Part shown: positions 1 through 13,892 of the stretch, piece after piece
How the letters are laid out: every line of letters begins with the position of its first letter
Numbering within the stretch: position 1 is the stretch's first letter
Source: Proteles cristata cristata
Lineage: Eukaryota; Chordata; Mammalia; Carnivora; Hyaenidae
DNA length: 64,000 bases
Direction of reading: 5' to 3'
NCBI GenBank assembly: GCA_017311185.1
Contig: JAESUZ010003089.1
Location: 62,001 to 126,000, forward strand
Notes under the pieces: generated by a model
What the model saw: the letters and a program-made list of their open reading frames with translations, nothing else
What the model was told of the DNA's origin: nothing
The model's database searches: none
Program-made: the position numbers and the translations under genes

Positions 1-824
1 ACGCAGCTCAGACACCGTCGATTAGTAAAGCAAACTACTACTGCGGTGCTCCTAGCGATAACGGGGTGTGACGGGGCCGGCCGTGAGGCTCCCAGGCCAC
101 ACGTGGCGCGGTGCCGTGGTACGCGAAGGCAGCAGGTGTGTGGACGGCCAGCACAACACAAAAGAGCCGCGGTCACTGATAAGCCAAGAGCAAACGTGAA
201 ATGGAATAGTCATCAACACGCAATTACTCCAAAACAACGCAGCAAATACCACAAATATCGAGATGGGAGATCTAAACCTGAACATATCGGCATTTCTGCC
301 AAAAGTACGTGGCGTAAACTTGAGGCCCCCAAGCGGCCAGCGGTGGCCACGCCGTCATCACCGAGGCTCTAGCGGAGGGCACCACTGCCCCCGTTCTGGT
401 CAAAGTGGAGACGGTCAGATGGTGCCAAGGGCAAACTGCATATACACAGACTATGAGGAAGGCACTTCCTATGGAAAATCAGACACACCTGTGGGGGAAG
501 GGCCTGGAAGGTGCGCTGGGTGACAGTGGCCGTCTGAAAGCCCCTCCTCTAACATTAGAGAATTTAGAACAATACGTGAAGGTAGGGACAGAAGGAGGTT
601 TTACAGCGACGAAGGGGGCAAGAGATGAAGACGACAGAAGTCCTCAGTGTCCAACGCGCCTAAGAGCACGGCTGGAAACCGCACGAAGCACGGACAGGCT
701 CGGGAGGAGAAGCAGACAAATCCACGGTCACAGTCGTCAGCACCCAGTAAGCAGGGCGGCGGATGGAAGATCGGTGAGGGTACCAAGGCCTGACCAGCAC
801 CAGCCACCACCTGAGCCTGAGTGA
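1..824. other. Intronic sequence, no recognisable element
   Basis: This lies in the TSNARE1 intron downstream of the exon at 5031-5519. I see no coding exon and no repeat I can name with confidence. The right edge grades into L1-like sequence, so part may be degraded L1. Confidence 0.4.
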
Positions 825-1599
825 CAATTATAGGACACTCTTACCCAACAACACATGGACACACTCCTGTCAAACACACAGGGACACACACGGGACACAC
901 CACATCTCCGAGTGTGCGGCCGGTCCTGATGCACATGTAACAGCGGAAACCATACGGAACGCTCTCCGGCCACAACAGCCCTAAACCAGAAGTTAATAAC
1001 AGAAAGATATCTGGAAACAAAGTGAATTATTTGAAAATCCAGCAACACTCTTCTAGGCAACCCTTAGTTAAAGAAAAAAACCACAAAGGAAATTGGAAAG
1101 TATTTTTAAATGAGTAAGATAAAAATACAACATATGTAAAATCGTGTAAGTAAAGCAACACACAGAGAAAAATTTATAGCAATAAACACCCGTTACTAGG
1201 GAAGAAGAAAGGTCTCAGGTCAATGATCTAACAAAAGCAAATTAACCCCAGAGCAAGGAAAAGAAAGGAAATAATAAAGACGGGCAAAAATCAATTAACT
1301 CAACATTGAATACATAGAGAAGATGAATGAAATCAAAATCTGGTTCTTTGAAACGATCAATAAAATTGATTATCCTCACGGTAGGACTAGTCAACCATGA
1401 AACGGAGAAAACACAAGTTAGCCATATCAGAAGTGAGAGGGAGTGTTACTACCGACCACACAGGTGTTCAAACAGGGAGGGAACGGTATTGACAACCTCA
1501 TGTCAATAAACTCCACGACTCTGATGAAATGGGTAAGTTCCTCGAAAACACAAATGATCAAATTTGGCTCATGTGAGAAGCAGCAGAAACTGGGCAATT
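825..1599 (+). mobile_element. LINE-1 ORF2 fragment (endonuclease C-terminus to RT linker)
   Basis: The plus strand resembles mammalian L1 ORF2 from the end of the endonuclease domain into the linker before reverse transcriptase. A diagnostic stretch is 1260-1400, with AAGAAAGGAAATAATAAAGA-like sequence, then TGGTTCTTTGAAACGATCAA, then AATAAAATTGAT. The frame is broken by many stops and indels, so this is a dead copy. It continues after the tandem repeat at 1600-1884 and the SINE at 1943-2187. Confidence 0.85.
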
Positions 1600-1884
1600 C
1601 TGTGACCTTCTGACACTGTGACATGTGACATGTGATGCTGTGATGTGACATGTGACACTGACGTGACACTGATGTGTGACACTATGACATGTGACAGTGA
1701 CACTGACATGACACTGACGTGTGATGCTGCGACATGTGACACAACGTGATGCTGTGACATGACACTGATGTGTAACACTGACATGTGACATTGTGACGTG
1801 TGATGCTGTGATGTGTGACGCTGTGACGTGTGATGCTGTGACGTGTGACACTGCAGCACATAACGCTGTAACGTGTGACACATG
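1600..1884. repeat. TGTGACATGTGAC-type minisatellite inside L1
   Basis: About 285 bases are built from permutations of TGTGAC, ATGTGAC, ACTG and GATGCTG, giving higher-order units of roughly 10-25 bases. Both flanks are L1 ORF2 sequence that would be adjacent or nearly so in an intact element, so the array has grown within, or been inserted into, the L1. Open frames here in several registers (Cys/His/Thr/Ser-rich) are repeat artefacts. Confidence 0.9.
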
Positions 1885-2330
1885 TCATGGCAACATTAAA
1901 GAAATAGTAGTTTCAAATTTTCCCACCATGAAAATGCCAGCTTGGGGGGCACCTGGGTGGCTTAGTCGGTTAAGTGTCCGACTTTCGCTTAGGTCATGAT
2001 CTCACGGTTCGTGGGTTCGAGCCCCGCGTCGGGCTGTGCTGACTGCCAGCTCAGAGCCTGGAGCCTGTTTCAGAGTCTGTGACTTCCTCTCTCTCTGACC
2101 CTCCCCTGCTCATGGTGTCTCTCTCTCTCTCTCCTAGAAATAAATAAAACATTAAAAAAAATTTTTTAAAAGAAAAAAGAAAGAAAGAAAATGCCAGCTC
2201 GGATGCTTCCTTGGTGAATTCTGCCACATATTTAAGGAAGAACAATACCAGTCCTACACACAAAACAGGAGAAGAAAATAATTCCCAACTCGATTTGAGA
2301 TTTACTTTATGGGTATGCCGGGCACGGCAG
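1885..2330 (+). mobile_element. LINE-1 ORF2 fragment, continuation into reverse transcriptase
   Basis: After the tandem array the L1 resumes with sequence resembling ATTAAAGAAATTGAATC, then AATCTTCCCACC. It is interrupted by a SINE and continues with GGTGAATTCTGCCACATATT, a recognisable version of the conserved L1 segment before the RT core. Similarity fades near 2330. Confidence 0.75.
1943..2187 (+). mobile_element. Felid tRNA-Lys SINE (SINEC_Fc type) with TSD
   Basis: The tRNA-like head has A-box GGCTTAGTCGGTTAAG and B-box GGTTCGAGCC-type sequence, followed by a TC-rich body and an AATAAATAAAACATT tail. A target-site duplication AAAATGCCAGCT is present at 1931-1942 and 2188-2199. It sits in L1 ORF2 and belongs to the 'GACTGCCAGCTCAG' subfamily. 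Confidence 0.95.
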
Positions 2331-2657
2331 TTGGGTATCACGTAAGGAGAGACCCAGATGAGTACAGACGAGTCAGCACCCAGGTGAACGGTCAGGGGCT
2401 TCCAGACAGGAGTGTCAATGTCAAGGTGACTCGACCATCTCAACCAACGGGGATGGACAACTGGACATCCACTGAGCCCGACCCCAAATTAGCAAAGCTC
2501 AGAACCAACTTGGCCTGGCCCACAGCCTCAGAGGCGAACGCCAGGGCTGGGCCCCTGGGTGAGGACTTTGCGGATGGGTACAGAGAACAGAAGTCCCAAA
2601 GGGAAACGCTGATAACGTCGAAATACTAAAAACTTTCAAAGTAGACACAGCTAAAGT
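2331..2657. other. Intronic sequence, nothing recognised
   Basis: Mixed-composition TSNARE1 intron sequence between the L1 remnant and the next SINE. No exon, RNA gene or assignable repeat was seen. Confidence 0.4.
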
Positions 2658-2670
2658 AAAAGGCAGCCCA

Positions 2671-2814
2671 GGGGCACCTGGGGGGCTCAGGACATCATCT
2701 CATGGTTTTCGAGACTGAGCCCCATGTCGGGCTGGGTGCTGACGGAGAGATTCTCCCTCTACACCTCTCTCTTTCTCTCTCTTTCTCACAAATAAACTTA
2801 AAAAAAACTTCTTT
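2671..2814 (+). mobile_element. Short, diverged felid SINE with TSD
   Basis: The element begins GGGGCACCTGGGGGGCTCAG and has lost part of the tRNA head. It keeps the ATCTCATGGTT and GAGCCCCATGTCGGGC blocks, a TC-rich body and an AAATAAACTTAAAAA tail. It is flanked by AAAAGGCAGYCCA at 2658-2670 and 2815-2827, which marks its ends despite the internal deletion. Confidence 0.9.
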
Positions 2815-2987
2815 AAAAGGCAGTCCAGAGCCCGGGGGGAAGAGGTCTGCAGTCCAGGTGTCAGACGGGCCCCTTGGACAGAGACGATAACAGCATGTGC
2901 AGCATGGGAAGAGGAGACACCAAAGGACACTCAGGGACCTGTGCGTGGACACTGCAGTGCAACCGCCTCTGCACAGCCCACCTCACC

Positions 2988-3106
2988 ACCCCGCCCCGGC
3001 CCCGCCCATCCAGCCCCGCCCCGGCCCCGCCCACAGCCCCGCCCCATCCAGCCCGCCCCAGCCCCGCCCACAGCCCCGCCCACAGCCCCGCCCCATACAG
3101 CCCCGT
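2988..3106. repeat. GC-rich minisatellite (CCCCGCCC(A)CAG units)
   Basis: Roughly ten imperfect units of CCCCGCCCCGGC, CCCCGCCCACAG and CCCCGCCCCATCCAG. Each contains a GC-box-like CCCCGCCC. The minus strand is G-rich with many runs of three or more G, so G-quadruplex formation is plausible. There is no evidence that it is a promoter. Confidence 0.85.
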
Positions 3107-6908
<3,802 letters not shown>

Positions 6909-8821
6909 TCAATACTTCAAATGTTCCAGATCTGTCTTTGAATCACAATTTCTCTAAGAGGTGACCCCAGGCAAAGACGACAGCCCCTAGAGAAGGGCCC
7001 TCAGGTGCAGCCTACAGACCAGGCCAGGCCTTCCGCAGTGTCACGCGTCTGCAGCAAACAACGTACAGAAATGGAGAGGAAGGCCTTAGGGACGTTTACG
7101 GCAGTTCAAAACCACGCTGGCACCCAAGCATGCGGCTGTTCTGGCATGAAAACGTTGGTCCGTGGGCAGCGAAAATAAATCTAAAACCCGGCTCCCGGCC
7201 GCAGCGTTGAGGGACAGTGGCTCCGGGCACCTGGGTGCCTCCTCCCGCTCCCCAGGCCCCCCAGGCTCCCTGCACGGGGCTGGCCCTCAGCAGAGATACT
7301 TCATTTCCTCCCTGGTCACCCTCATGGCTCAGACACACTTCCTGGCCGCGTTTTGCTGGAAACTGTCGGCCCGAAGACACGCCTTATAAAAACACTTTTA
7401 CACCTCTGACAGACGTGCCCTTCAATCCGTGGCACCTTGAGTCAGTGAGGGGGTGCGTGCAGGCTGGGGCCACACATACCAGAGCCCGGGGCCATCTACG
7501 TGACCCTGTTCTCTCTGGGGCTCTCTCTGAAAAGACAGTTTCCAGGGAGCAACTCCAGAAGGCGCTGGCTGACCTCAGCACGCCGCCCGCCTCCCTGAGG
7601 CCCAGGGGACACGGCCTGTCCTGGGCCAGTTCCAGCTCGGATCTCCTGAAGGGGCGGCTCCTTCCCGGAAATGGCCTGGAACTTGCATCTCCCCAAAGGA
7701 GGGACAGCAAAGGACACCATGTCCTCGGGGAGGGGGGACACTGCAGCCCAGCGTGAGGGGGACAGCCATCCCCCTGGGACCCCACCTGAAGGGGAGAGGT
7801 CTCTAGGCAGCAAGGACCCAAAGCCTGCAGGCAGCGCGTGGGCCCCCCCAGCCAGCCTGGGGGGGGACACCTCTGGGGAGGAGCTCCCACCGCTCCAGGA
7901 AGGTGGCCCTGGCCTCAGCACCAGCGCCATCAGGGAAAGGATGGGGGACAGCAGGGTGGCAGCCAGCTCACTCGGGTGAGGCCCCCAGGCACAGAGCACC
8001 GCGGCACAGCCCGTTCCCGAGTCAGAGTGAGAGAACTCTCCTCCACGCCTGGGGAGGCGGACACGGCCCCGATGGTCACAACCCATGCGAGAGAGGCGGG
8101 GCCCAGGGCTCCCACGCAGGCGTCCCCGTGGGTCTGGCCACGAGCCGCCAGCACAGGGCCCGTCTCCCACGCCCCCTCCCTCTTCCTGAAGGGCGTCGTG
8201 GGAGCCTGGGGGGCGGGTCCTCTCCCTGGGCCCCAGCCAGGCGCCGCTACAGGTGCTCGTGCCACAGAGGTGTGTAAGGAGGAGGCACACACTGCCCAGA
8301 GACCGTCAGCTTCGGGCCCCGCAGAGCCCTGCTGTGGGTGGTGGGGAGACCCGAGGCCCAGCTGGCAGCCCCTATCACCAGCCGATGACCTCGCTACGCA
8401 GCCATCTGGTCACGGCAAGTCCAGGCCCTGCTGGCTCCGCGTGGTCCTCCAACCCCTGTGGAGGGGTCCGTGTAGTCTGCCCTCCGGAATCACAGAGCCC
8501 TTGAACTTGAGGGGTCTGGAGAACACACACAGTTACGGGGAGAAGCTCGAAGCAGCCGACTGTGAGGCAACGGCAAGGGTCATCCGTAACGACGACATCC
8601 GCTGGTGAGCGCCATCGCTGGGGGCGGGGCGGGGGGGGGCGTGCACAGCTAGAAGGCTCCGGACACGTCTCTGCCTCCGCAGTCAGCACACCCGTCCCCA
8701 TGTGTGGACATGCACAGAGGCCTCCCAGCGACCTTCAGCCGATGCTACGACCCCACCACGGCCGACGTGGGCTACGCCCCCACCCAGTCCCCCTCGGCGG
8801 GTCCTCCACCCGCCAGCGCTG

Positions 8822-8852
8822 ACTTAGCTGACTGAGCCTCCCAGGCGCCTCC
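8822..8852 (-). mobile_element. 5' remnant of a minus-strand felid SINE
   Basis: The sequence CTTAGCTGACTGAGCCTCCC followed by AGGCGCC is the reverse complement of the SINE 5' head. Only about 30 bases are present and no target-site duplication was found, so this may be a truncated or deletion-scarred copy. Confidence 0.4.
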
Positions 8853-8879
8853 TGCTTTTTTAAAAAACCACTTACCACG

Positions 8880-9075
8880 TATGTGAACGAGCAACAAAGA
8901 TTTGGAACACATACTATTCACATTCGTACCACTGCCACTGCAGCAAAAATATGTTTTTGTTAAAACGAACTTCGTAAAAGATACACAAGATCTTCACAGT
9001 AAAAGTCATAAGATTTCACTGAATGATACGAAAGAAGATCCCAGAAAGAGGACGGCGCACACATTCGCGGCCTGC
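8880..9075 (+). mobile_element. Short LINE-1 ORF2 fragment
   Basis: An A-rich island in GC-rich intron. It contains sequence resembling the L1 ORF2 block 'acaagatcttcacagtaaaa ... aaagaagatcccagaaa', that is, the end-of-RT segment just before the conserved 'aatggaaagacatt'. It is heavily diverged and its limits are approximate. Confidence 0.5.
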
Positions 9076-9205
9076 AAGCCCACGGGCCACGAAAGCCCAG
9101 GCCTCACCTGCACCCTGAGTCAGCGCAGCACGCACACGGCGGCCCCGCCACTGCTCTGCACCCGGGGAGCGGTCTAAAGTTTATGTTTAAGAACAAAGGG
9201 GCAGA

Positions 9206-9422
9206 TGGGGCGCCTGGGTGGCTTAGTCGGTTAAGCGTCCGACTTTCACTCAGGTCATGATCTCGCGGTTCGTGGGCTCGAGCCCCGCGTCGGGCTCTGT
9301 GCTGACTGCCAGCTCAGAGCCTGGAGCCTGTTTCAGTCTGTGACTCCCTCTCTCTGACCCTCCCTGCTCACGCTGTCTCTCTCTCTCCTAGAAGTAAATA
9401 AAAATATTAAAAAAAAAAAAAA
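9206..9422 (+). mobile_element. Felid tRNA-Lys SINE with 17-base TSD
   Basis: A full-length copy with intact A- and B-box-like sequences and CpG sites largely preserved (CTCGCGGTTCGTGGG, CCCCGCGTCGGGC). The poly(A) tail is long and uninterrupted. The target-site duplication AAGAACAAAGGGSCAGA lies at 9189-9205 and 9423-9439 with one mismatch. It belongs to the 'GACTGCCAGCTCAG' subfamily. Confidence 0.96.
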
Positions 9423-10055
9423 AAGAACAAAGGGCCAGAAACACCGGAACAATGTCTGAGGAAAAGCAAGTCGAGCAACTTATGTAAAAAGCAGCAAAAA
9501 CTGTAACTGTCAAAACTAAGGCAGAATTATGTCCAGAAAGAGGAAACCTGACCAAGGGAACCCACGCGGGACCGGGCACAGGGCCTGGCTCCGCGGGTCC
9601 GCGGGAAAGGGCGGCATCTTCGGTGACTGGTCCCAGGAGGAGAGAGACCGCATCACGGCCCCACCCCCTCCCCCGCCCATCGCTGGGGGCACAAGTTCAG
9701 GGGCGTGAAAGACTCACCCAGGAAAACCAGTCTCATCAGCTTCAGGGGAAAGGAAGTCGTAGTGGCTGGAGCTGGGATTTGTCCCACTGAACGAAGATGC
9801 ACAGGTGACAGTGACCCCCGGCAGGCTCAGGCGCCCCGCCACCCACGCCCGCCCAGCAGGCGCCACAGCGAGAAGCCGGCCCGAGCCGGGCAGAGATGCG
9901 TAGGGCAAGCCGACGGCGGGTCCTGTCCAAACGCATATGGGGCCCTCCCAAATCAGCAAGAACACGACAAACCCAGGAGAAGAGTACACGGAAGGAGTGA
10001 CCAGCTGGAGACAGAATGGGTCCCTCCCAGCGGCCACCAGAGTAAGGGAATTAAA

Positions 10056-10277
10056 GGGGCGCCTGGGTGGCTTAGTCGGTTAAGCATCCGACTTTCGCTT
10101 AGGTCATGATCTCGTGGTTCGTGGGTTCGAGCCCCGCGTCGGGCTCTGTGCTGCCTGCCTGTCAGAGCCTGAGCCTATTTCAGAGTCTGTACTCCTTCTC
10201 TCTCTGACCCTCCCCTGCTCACGCTGTCTCTCTCTCTCCAAGAAATAAATAAAAATATTAAAAAAAAAAAAGAGAGA
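10056..10277 (+). mobile_element. Felid tRNA-Lys SINE with TSD
   Basis: Head and B-box are intact, the body carries a small deletion relative to other copies (CTGTGCTGCCTGCCTGTCAG), and the tail is A-rich. The duplication AAGGGAATTAAA flanks it at 10044-10055, with its partner at 10278-10289 (first base offset by one). Confidence 0.95.
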
Positions 10278-10606
10278 AAGGGAATTAAAGCCGCAAGAGA
10301 CTACTCCCCACCCACAGACTGCAAATAGTCACCGTCACCACCGGCCACTCAGGGTGACGAGGACGGGGTGCCAAGGGCATTGGGGTGGCACCGCGACAGC
10401 GCCCAAAACAGCCGGGCACAGCGGCCCTCACACGTGGGCACGCACAGGGACCACGCAGCCACGGAGAAGGACACGGCAAGGGGAAGCTACATCCGCCGTC
10501 AGGGACTCAGGAGCAGAGCCGGCGAACTGCAGAAAGATACAAACCGTACGGGTCCACGAACAAAGTTCTGGGCTGTGTGAAGGCAGCAGGGGCCCTGTGG
10601 GGACAC

Positions 10607-10640
10607 ACACACACACGGACACACACATGTGTCCGTGCAT
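10607..10640. repeat. Short (CA)n microsatellite
   Basis: An imperfect CA run (ACACACACACACGG, then ACACACACATGTG). Short and interrupted. Confidence 0.7.
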
Positions 10641-11079
10641 ACGTGCATAAGCAAAACTCGGAAGAAGAGCAAGGAAGCCGGGAGCACAGCATCAGAGTGA
10701 GGGCGCTGGGCTGGCACGAGGGGGCTCGGGAGCCCGTGAAGCGGGCCCTGCTCTGCCCGCCACCTGCTGCATGGAGCACAGATCAGACTAGGTCATTCAC
10801 CCGCGCGGCCGTTGGCCGGGTACCCCAGGGACCCCCTGACCAGCTCGGCGCACCTGCTGAGTGCCAGCCTGCGGCCACGATGGCCCAGGCACCAGGTCTG
10901 CCCCCGCAGCGGCTGCCTCTCCCAGTGCAGTCTCTCCTGGTGCCGAGCCCCCAGCCCCAGCCCCTGGCCACAGGCAGCGCCGCCCCCACAGCCCGCCACC
11001 CCGCCACCATCCCGACACAGCAGAGACCGCCCACTGCCAACCCCGCCACCTTCCCAGTGCCTAGAGCCACTGTCATTAC

Positions 11080-11167
11080 CTAGGGGCTGACAGCCTTGTC
11101 TGGAGGGTCCCCCCAAAGGGCTCTGGCTCCCCAGGCCACTACTGCCAGCGATGGATCCGTAGGACAT
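11080..11167 (-). CDS. TSNARE1: TSNARE1 start-codon exon, coding part (residues 1-30)
   Basis: The ATG at 11167-11165 opens MSYGSIAGSSGLGSQSPL, then GGPSRQGCQPL, closely matching the human N-terminus recalled as MSYGSIARGGGLGSRGPF. The coding part is 88 bases (29 codons plus one) and ends CCCCTAG|GTAATG at 11080/11079, phase 1. A at position -3 of the start (AAG before ATG) is favourable. A good acceptor, TTTGTCTCCTCCAG, precedes 11204, so the exon is probably 11080-11204 with 37 bases of 5' UTR. An in-frame GTG lies 11 codons upstream, but the ATG is chosen because of the human match. The segment is Gly/Ser-rich with no domain. Confidence 0.95.
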
Positions 11168-11574
11168 CTTTGCACAGAGAGCAGGGCCACTGCTTCCCAC
11201 GGAGCTGGAGGAGACAAAGAGCAGGTCAGGAGGGAGGAGAGGAGTTAGCGCTCAGGGTCACTCGGGCCCTGCTGCCCAGCCCAGCAGCCTGGTTCCACAC
11301 TGTCCCACTCCCCCCGCGCCTGCGTCTCAGCTCAGCTGGGCTCCGCCCAGCCCAGGGCGCGGGGGCCCACCGAGCCCCTTCCAGGTGCCTGTCTGTCCCC
11401 TGTCCTCAGAAGGAGGAAGCTGTCCCCTGCACAAGCCCAGCCCTGCCAGGCTGAGGACCCACGGGGCTTGTGTACCCGCCTCAGGCTCCAGCTCAGTCCT
11501 CCTGGGCCTCAGGGCACGGCGGGAGGGCTGCGGTGAGGGTGCCTGGGCCGGACCCACCTCAGCGCGTGCTATCT

Positions 11575-11680
11575 GGGACGGGACACTGACCCTCTGTGGG
11601 CTCAGCGTCCCCATCTGTAAGATCACGGTGATGCGAGGCCCTGGGCCCCAGGCCCGCAGTGAGCAATGAGGAACACACAC
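11575..11680 (+). repeat. MIR fragment (probable)
   Basis: The core CTCTGTGGGCTCAGCGTCCC, then CATCTGTAAGATCACGGTGATG, resembles the MIR motif CTCAGTTTCCTCATCTGTAAAATGGGGATAAT. No intact ends are seen. Confidence 0.5.
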
Positions 11681-12895
11681 ACTGACACACGTTCACAGCT
11701 CTCTCAGAACACAATCGCCTATGCCTCCGCCCAGACACAACACCAGCCGTCCTGGACGCAGGGCCTTGACCCCTGCCCACCCAATCTGCTCCTCCGGTGA
11801 CCCTCAACTCCAGGACGGCAGGGGACACACCTCCAGACATGCCCCCCCCCAGGAGGATGGCGGAGGGGACACCTCCAGATATGAGCCCCCCCCGGGACCC
11901 TGCAGTGGCATCAGCTTCCTGGGCGCCCTCACACACGCCGCGTGCACACAGAGACCCACTGTGACCCACGGAGCGCTCCCAGCAGGCCGGGCTGCCTGCA
12001 CATCGCAGCCACTACTCCACGGCCCCGGACGAAAGCCCAGGCGACAGGGCAGGACCTGCGAGCTCACAGGCGGCAAGGGGCAGCGCCAAGCTCCCGGGGT
12101 CAGCAGGCACCCTCGGAGCAGCCGCTGAGCCGTCAGGCCAGCCAGGGCCCCTCCAGCCAGGAACCACCCCGCACCCCAGAGGGCCTGGTCTACGGGGAGG
12201 ACATCTACCATACTATGTGTTAGAATTAAAAGAAAGTTTTAAAAATAATATTGATTCATTTTAGAACAATAGTAAATCCAGGACCTGTTAAATAAATACG
12301 TAACTTTATGAAACACAACTGCATTTGCCCGAACACAACAGCCTGGCGGGAAGAGAGGGCTGCCCGACTCCCGGCTGGTCTGCAGGTGGCTCGGCAAGCA
12401 CGCTGGGTCTCACGGCTGCTTGTGGCTGCGACACGACACTGGTCACAGCGGGTGACGAAATCTGGCCCCACAGGGCAGCTGTCAGAGGGGCCTGGGGACC
12501 CCGCACTTGCTCGAAGAAGCCCCGGCCTCGGACCCCGGACGCCTGCCCAGGTCACCGCTGGCCTTCACTTCCTGGACGCCTCCAGAGGGGAGATGGGCCA
12601 CGGCGGGGACGAGCCAGCAGCAAGAGAGAACGCAGGGGTGTCCACCAGCCTGGAGGAGAGGTCTTGGCGTGCTTGCTCGCCAGCACCCGACAGCCCAGGC
12701 CGCATGGGAACCCATCAGATGTGGATGCACGGGACACAGCCTGGAGGAGACTGCGCTGGGAAGAGCAGCGGATGGGGAAACGGCGCACTGGCGCCCGGAG
12801 CACCGAGGGCGCACACACGCCCCTGCGTGCCTCCGCGGGTTTGCACGCCATCCTCACGAGCAGCTGGGAGGACCCCCCACCACTGCTCAGGCTGC

Positions 12896-12976
12896 AGCCA
12901 AGGGTACTGAGGCACAGATGGTAAGGCGCCCAAGGCCACAAAGCTGGCAGAGAAGGGTTTCGGATCTCACAGGGCG
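12896..12976 (-). repeat. MIR fragment (probable)
   Basis: Sequence TACTGAGGCACAGATGGTAA, then CCAAGGCCACAAAGCTGGCAGAG, matches the antisense MIR core (ACTGAGGCACAGAGAGGTTAAG ... CCAAGGTCACACAGC). Confidence 0.6.
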
Positions 12977-13794
12977 ACCCCGGTGCCCCTGATCTCCCCA
13001 CGTGGCCTCCCCAAGAGCAAATCCAGGCCCCCATCCCTGCAGACAGGAGGCACCCCCCAAAGCCCCACAGGACACTGTCTCGGCACCCAGGGCACATCAA
13101 GGTGCTGAGGACACCAGGGCACCCAAGTGCGGTGCTCAGCAGAAAGGCGCTGGGGCGGCATGGGAGATGCCCGCCCAGGAAGCAGAAGAAAAGACAAACT
13201 GGGACTGGGGGCCAGGATGGGCCCTGCTCCTACATCTGAGGGACAGGAGTCGTGGGGACAGAGCAAACCAAGGGGAAGGGATGAGCGACTCAGAAACTCA
13301 AGGCAAAACTGAGTGGGGCGCCATGCAGTGTGGCTGGGCAGCCCGCCTGAGCCATGAGGACAGAACCCGAAACCACGGCGGCCCCGTGAGGACACAGAAG
13401 ACACTTCCTGACATGGCGCAGGCCCTTCCCTGCCCTTCCTGGGAGAGGACAAGAGTCCACACTCCACCTAAGACAGAGAACCCAGGAAAACAGGCACGAC
13501 TGCCTGCGGCACAAGCCAGGGTCCCGGGGCAACGGACAGAGGCCAGGTGCTCTAGCTCGGCCAGGGGCCAGGGGGACGACTGGCTGCGGGCAGAAGATTC
13601 CAGAGAGACTTCCCTGGGAAGGTGCAATCACGACCGTGGCATCTGGACACAGCCGAGCCCCAGGGAAACACGATGAGTGAGAAACAAGGGAGGTCCCGTG
13701 TCACGGAGCCTCAGCCCCGAGACGGCAGTTAGGAAAGGCCTCATCCGCCTGCCAGTGAGACTCAGCACAGAGCCGTGCTGGGGGAGGCACGGCT

Positions 13795-13892
13795 CGAGTG
13801 TGCGCACACAGGTGCGTGCGTGTCTGTGTGCTCAAGCCTGTGTGCACAGGTGTGTGCGTGTCTGCGTGTGAGTTCACACACGCGTGTGAAAG
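13795..13892. repeat. Imperfect (TG)n tract
   Basis: TGTGCGCACACAGGTGCGTGCGTGTCTG-type alternating sequence. It is low complexity and potentially Z-DNA forming. Confidence 0.7.

Noticed and set aside
10793..11200. Full 135-codon frame starting at GTG 11200 and running past the donor at 11080
   Set aside because: Only the part from ATG 11167 to 11080 matches TSNARE1. The rest reads through the intron.
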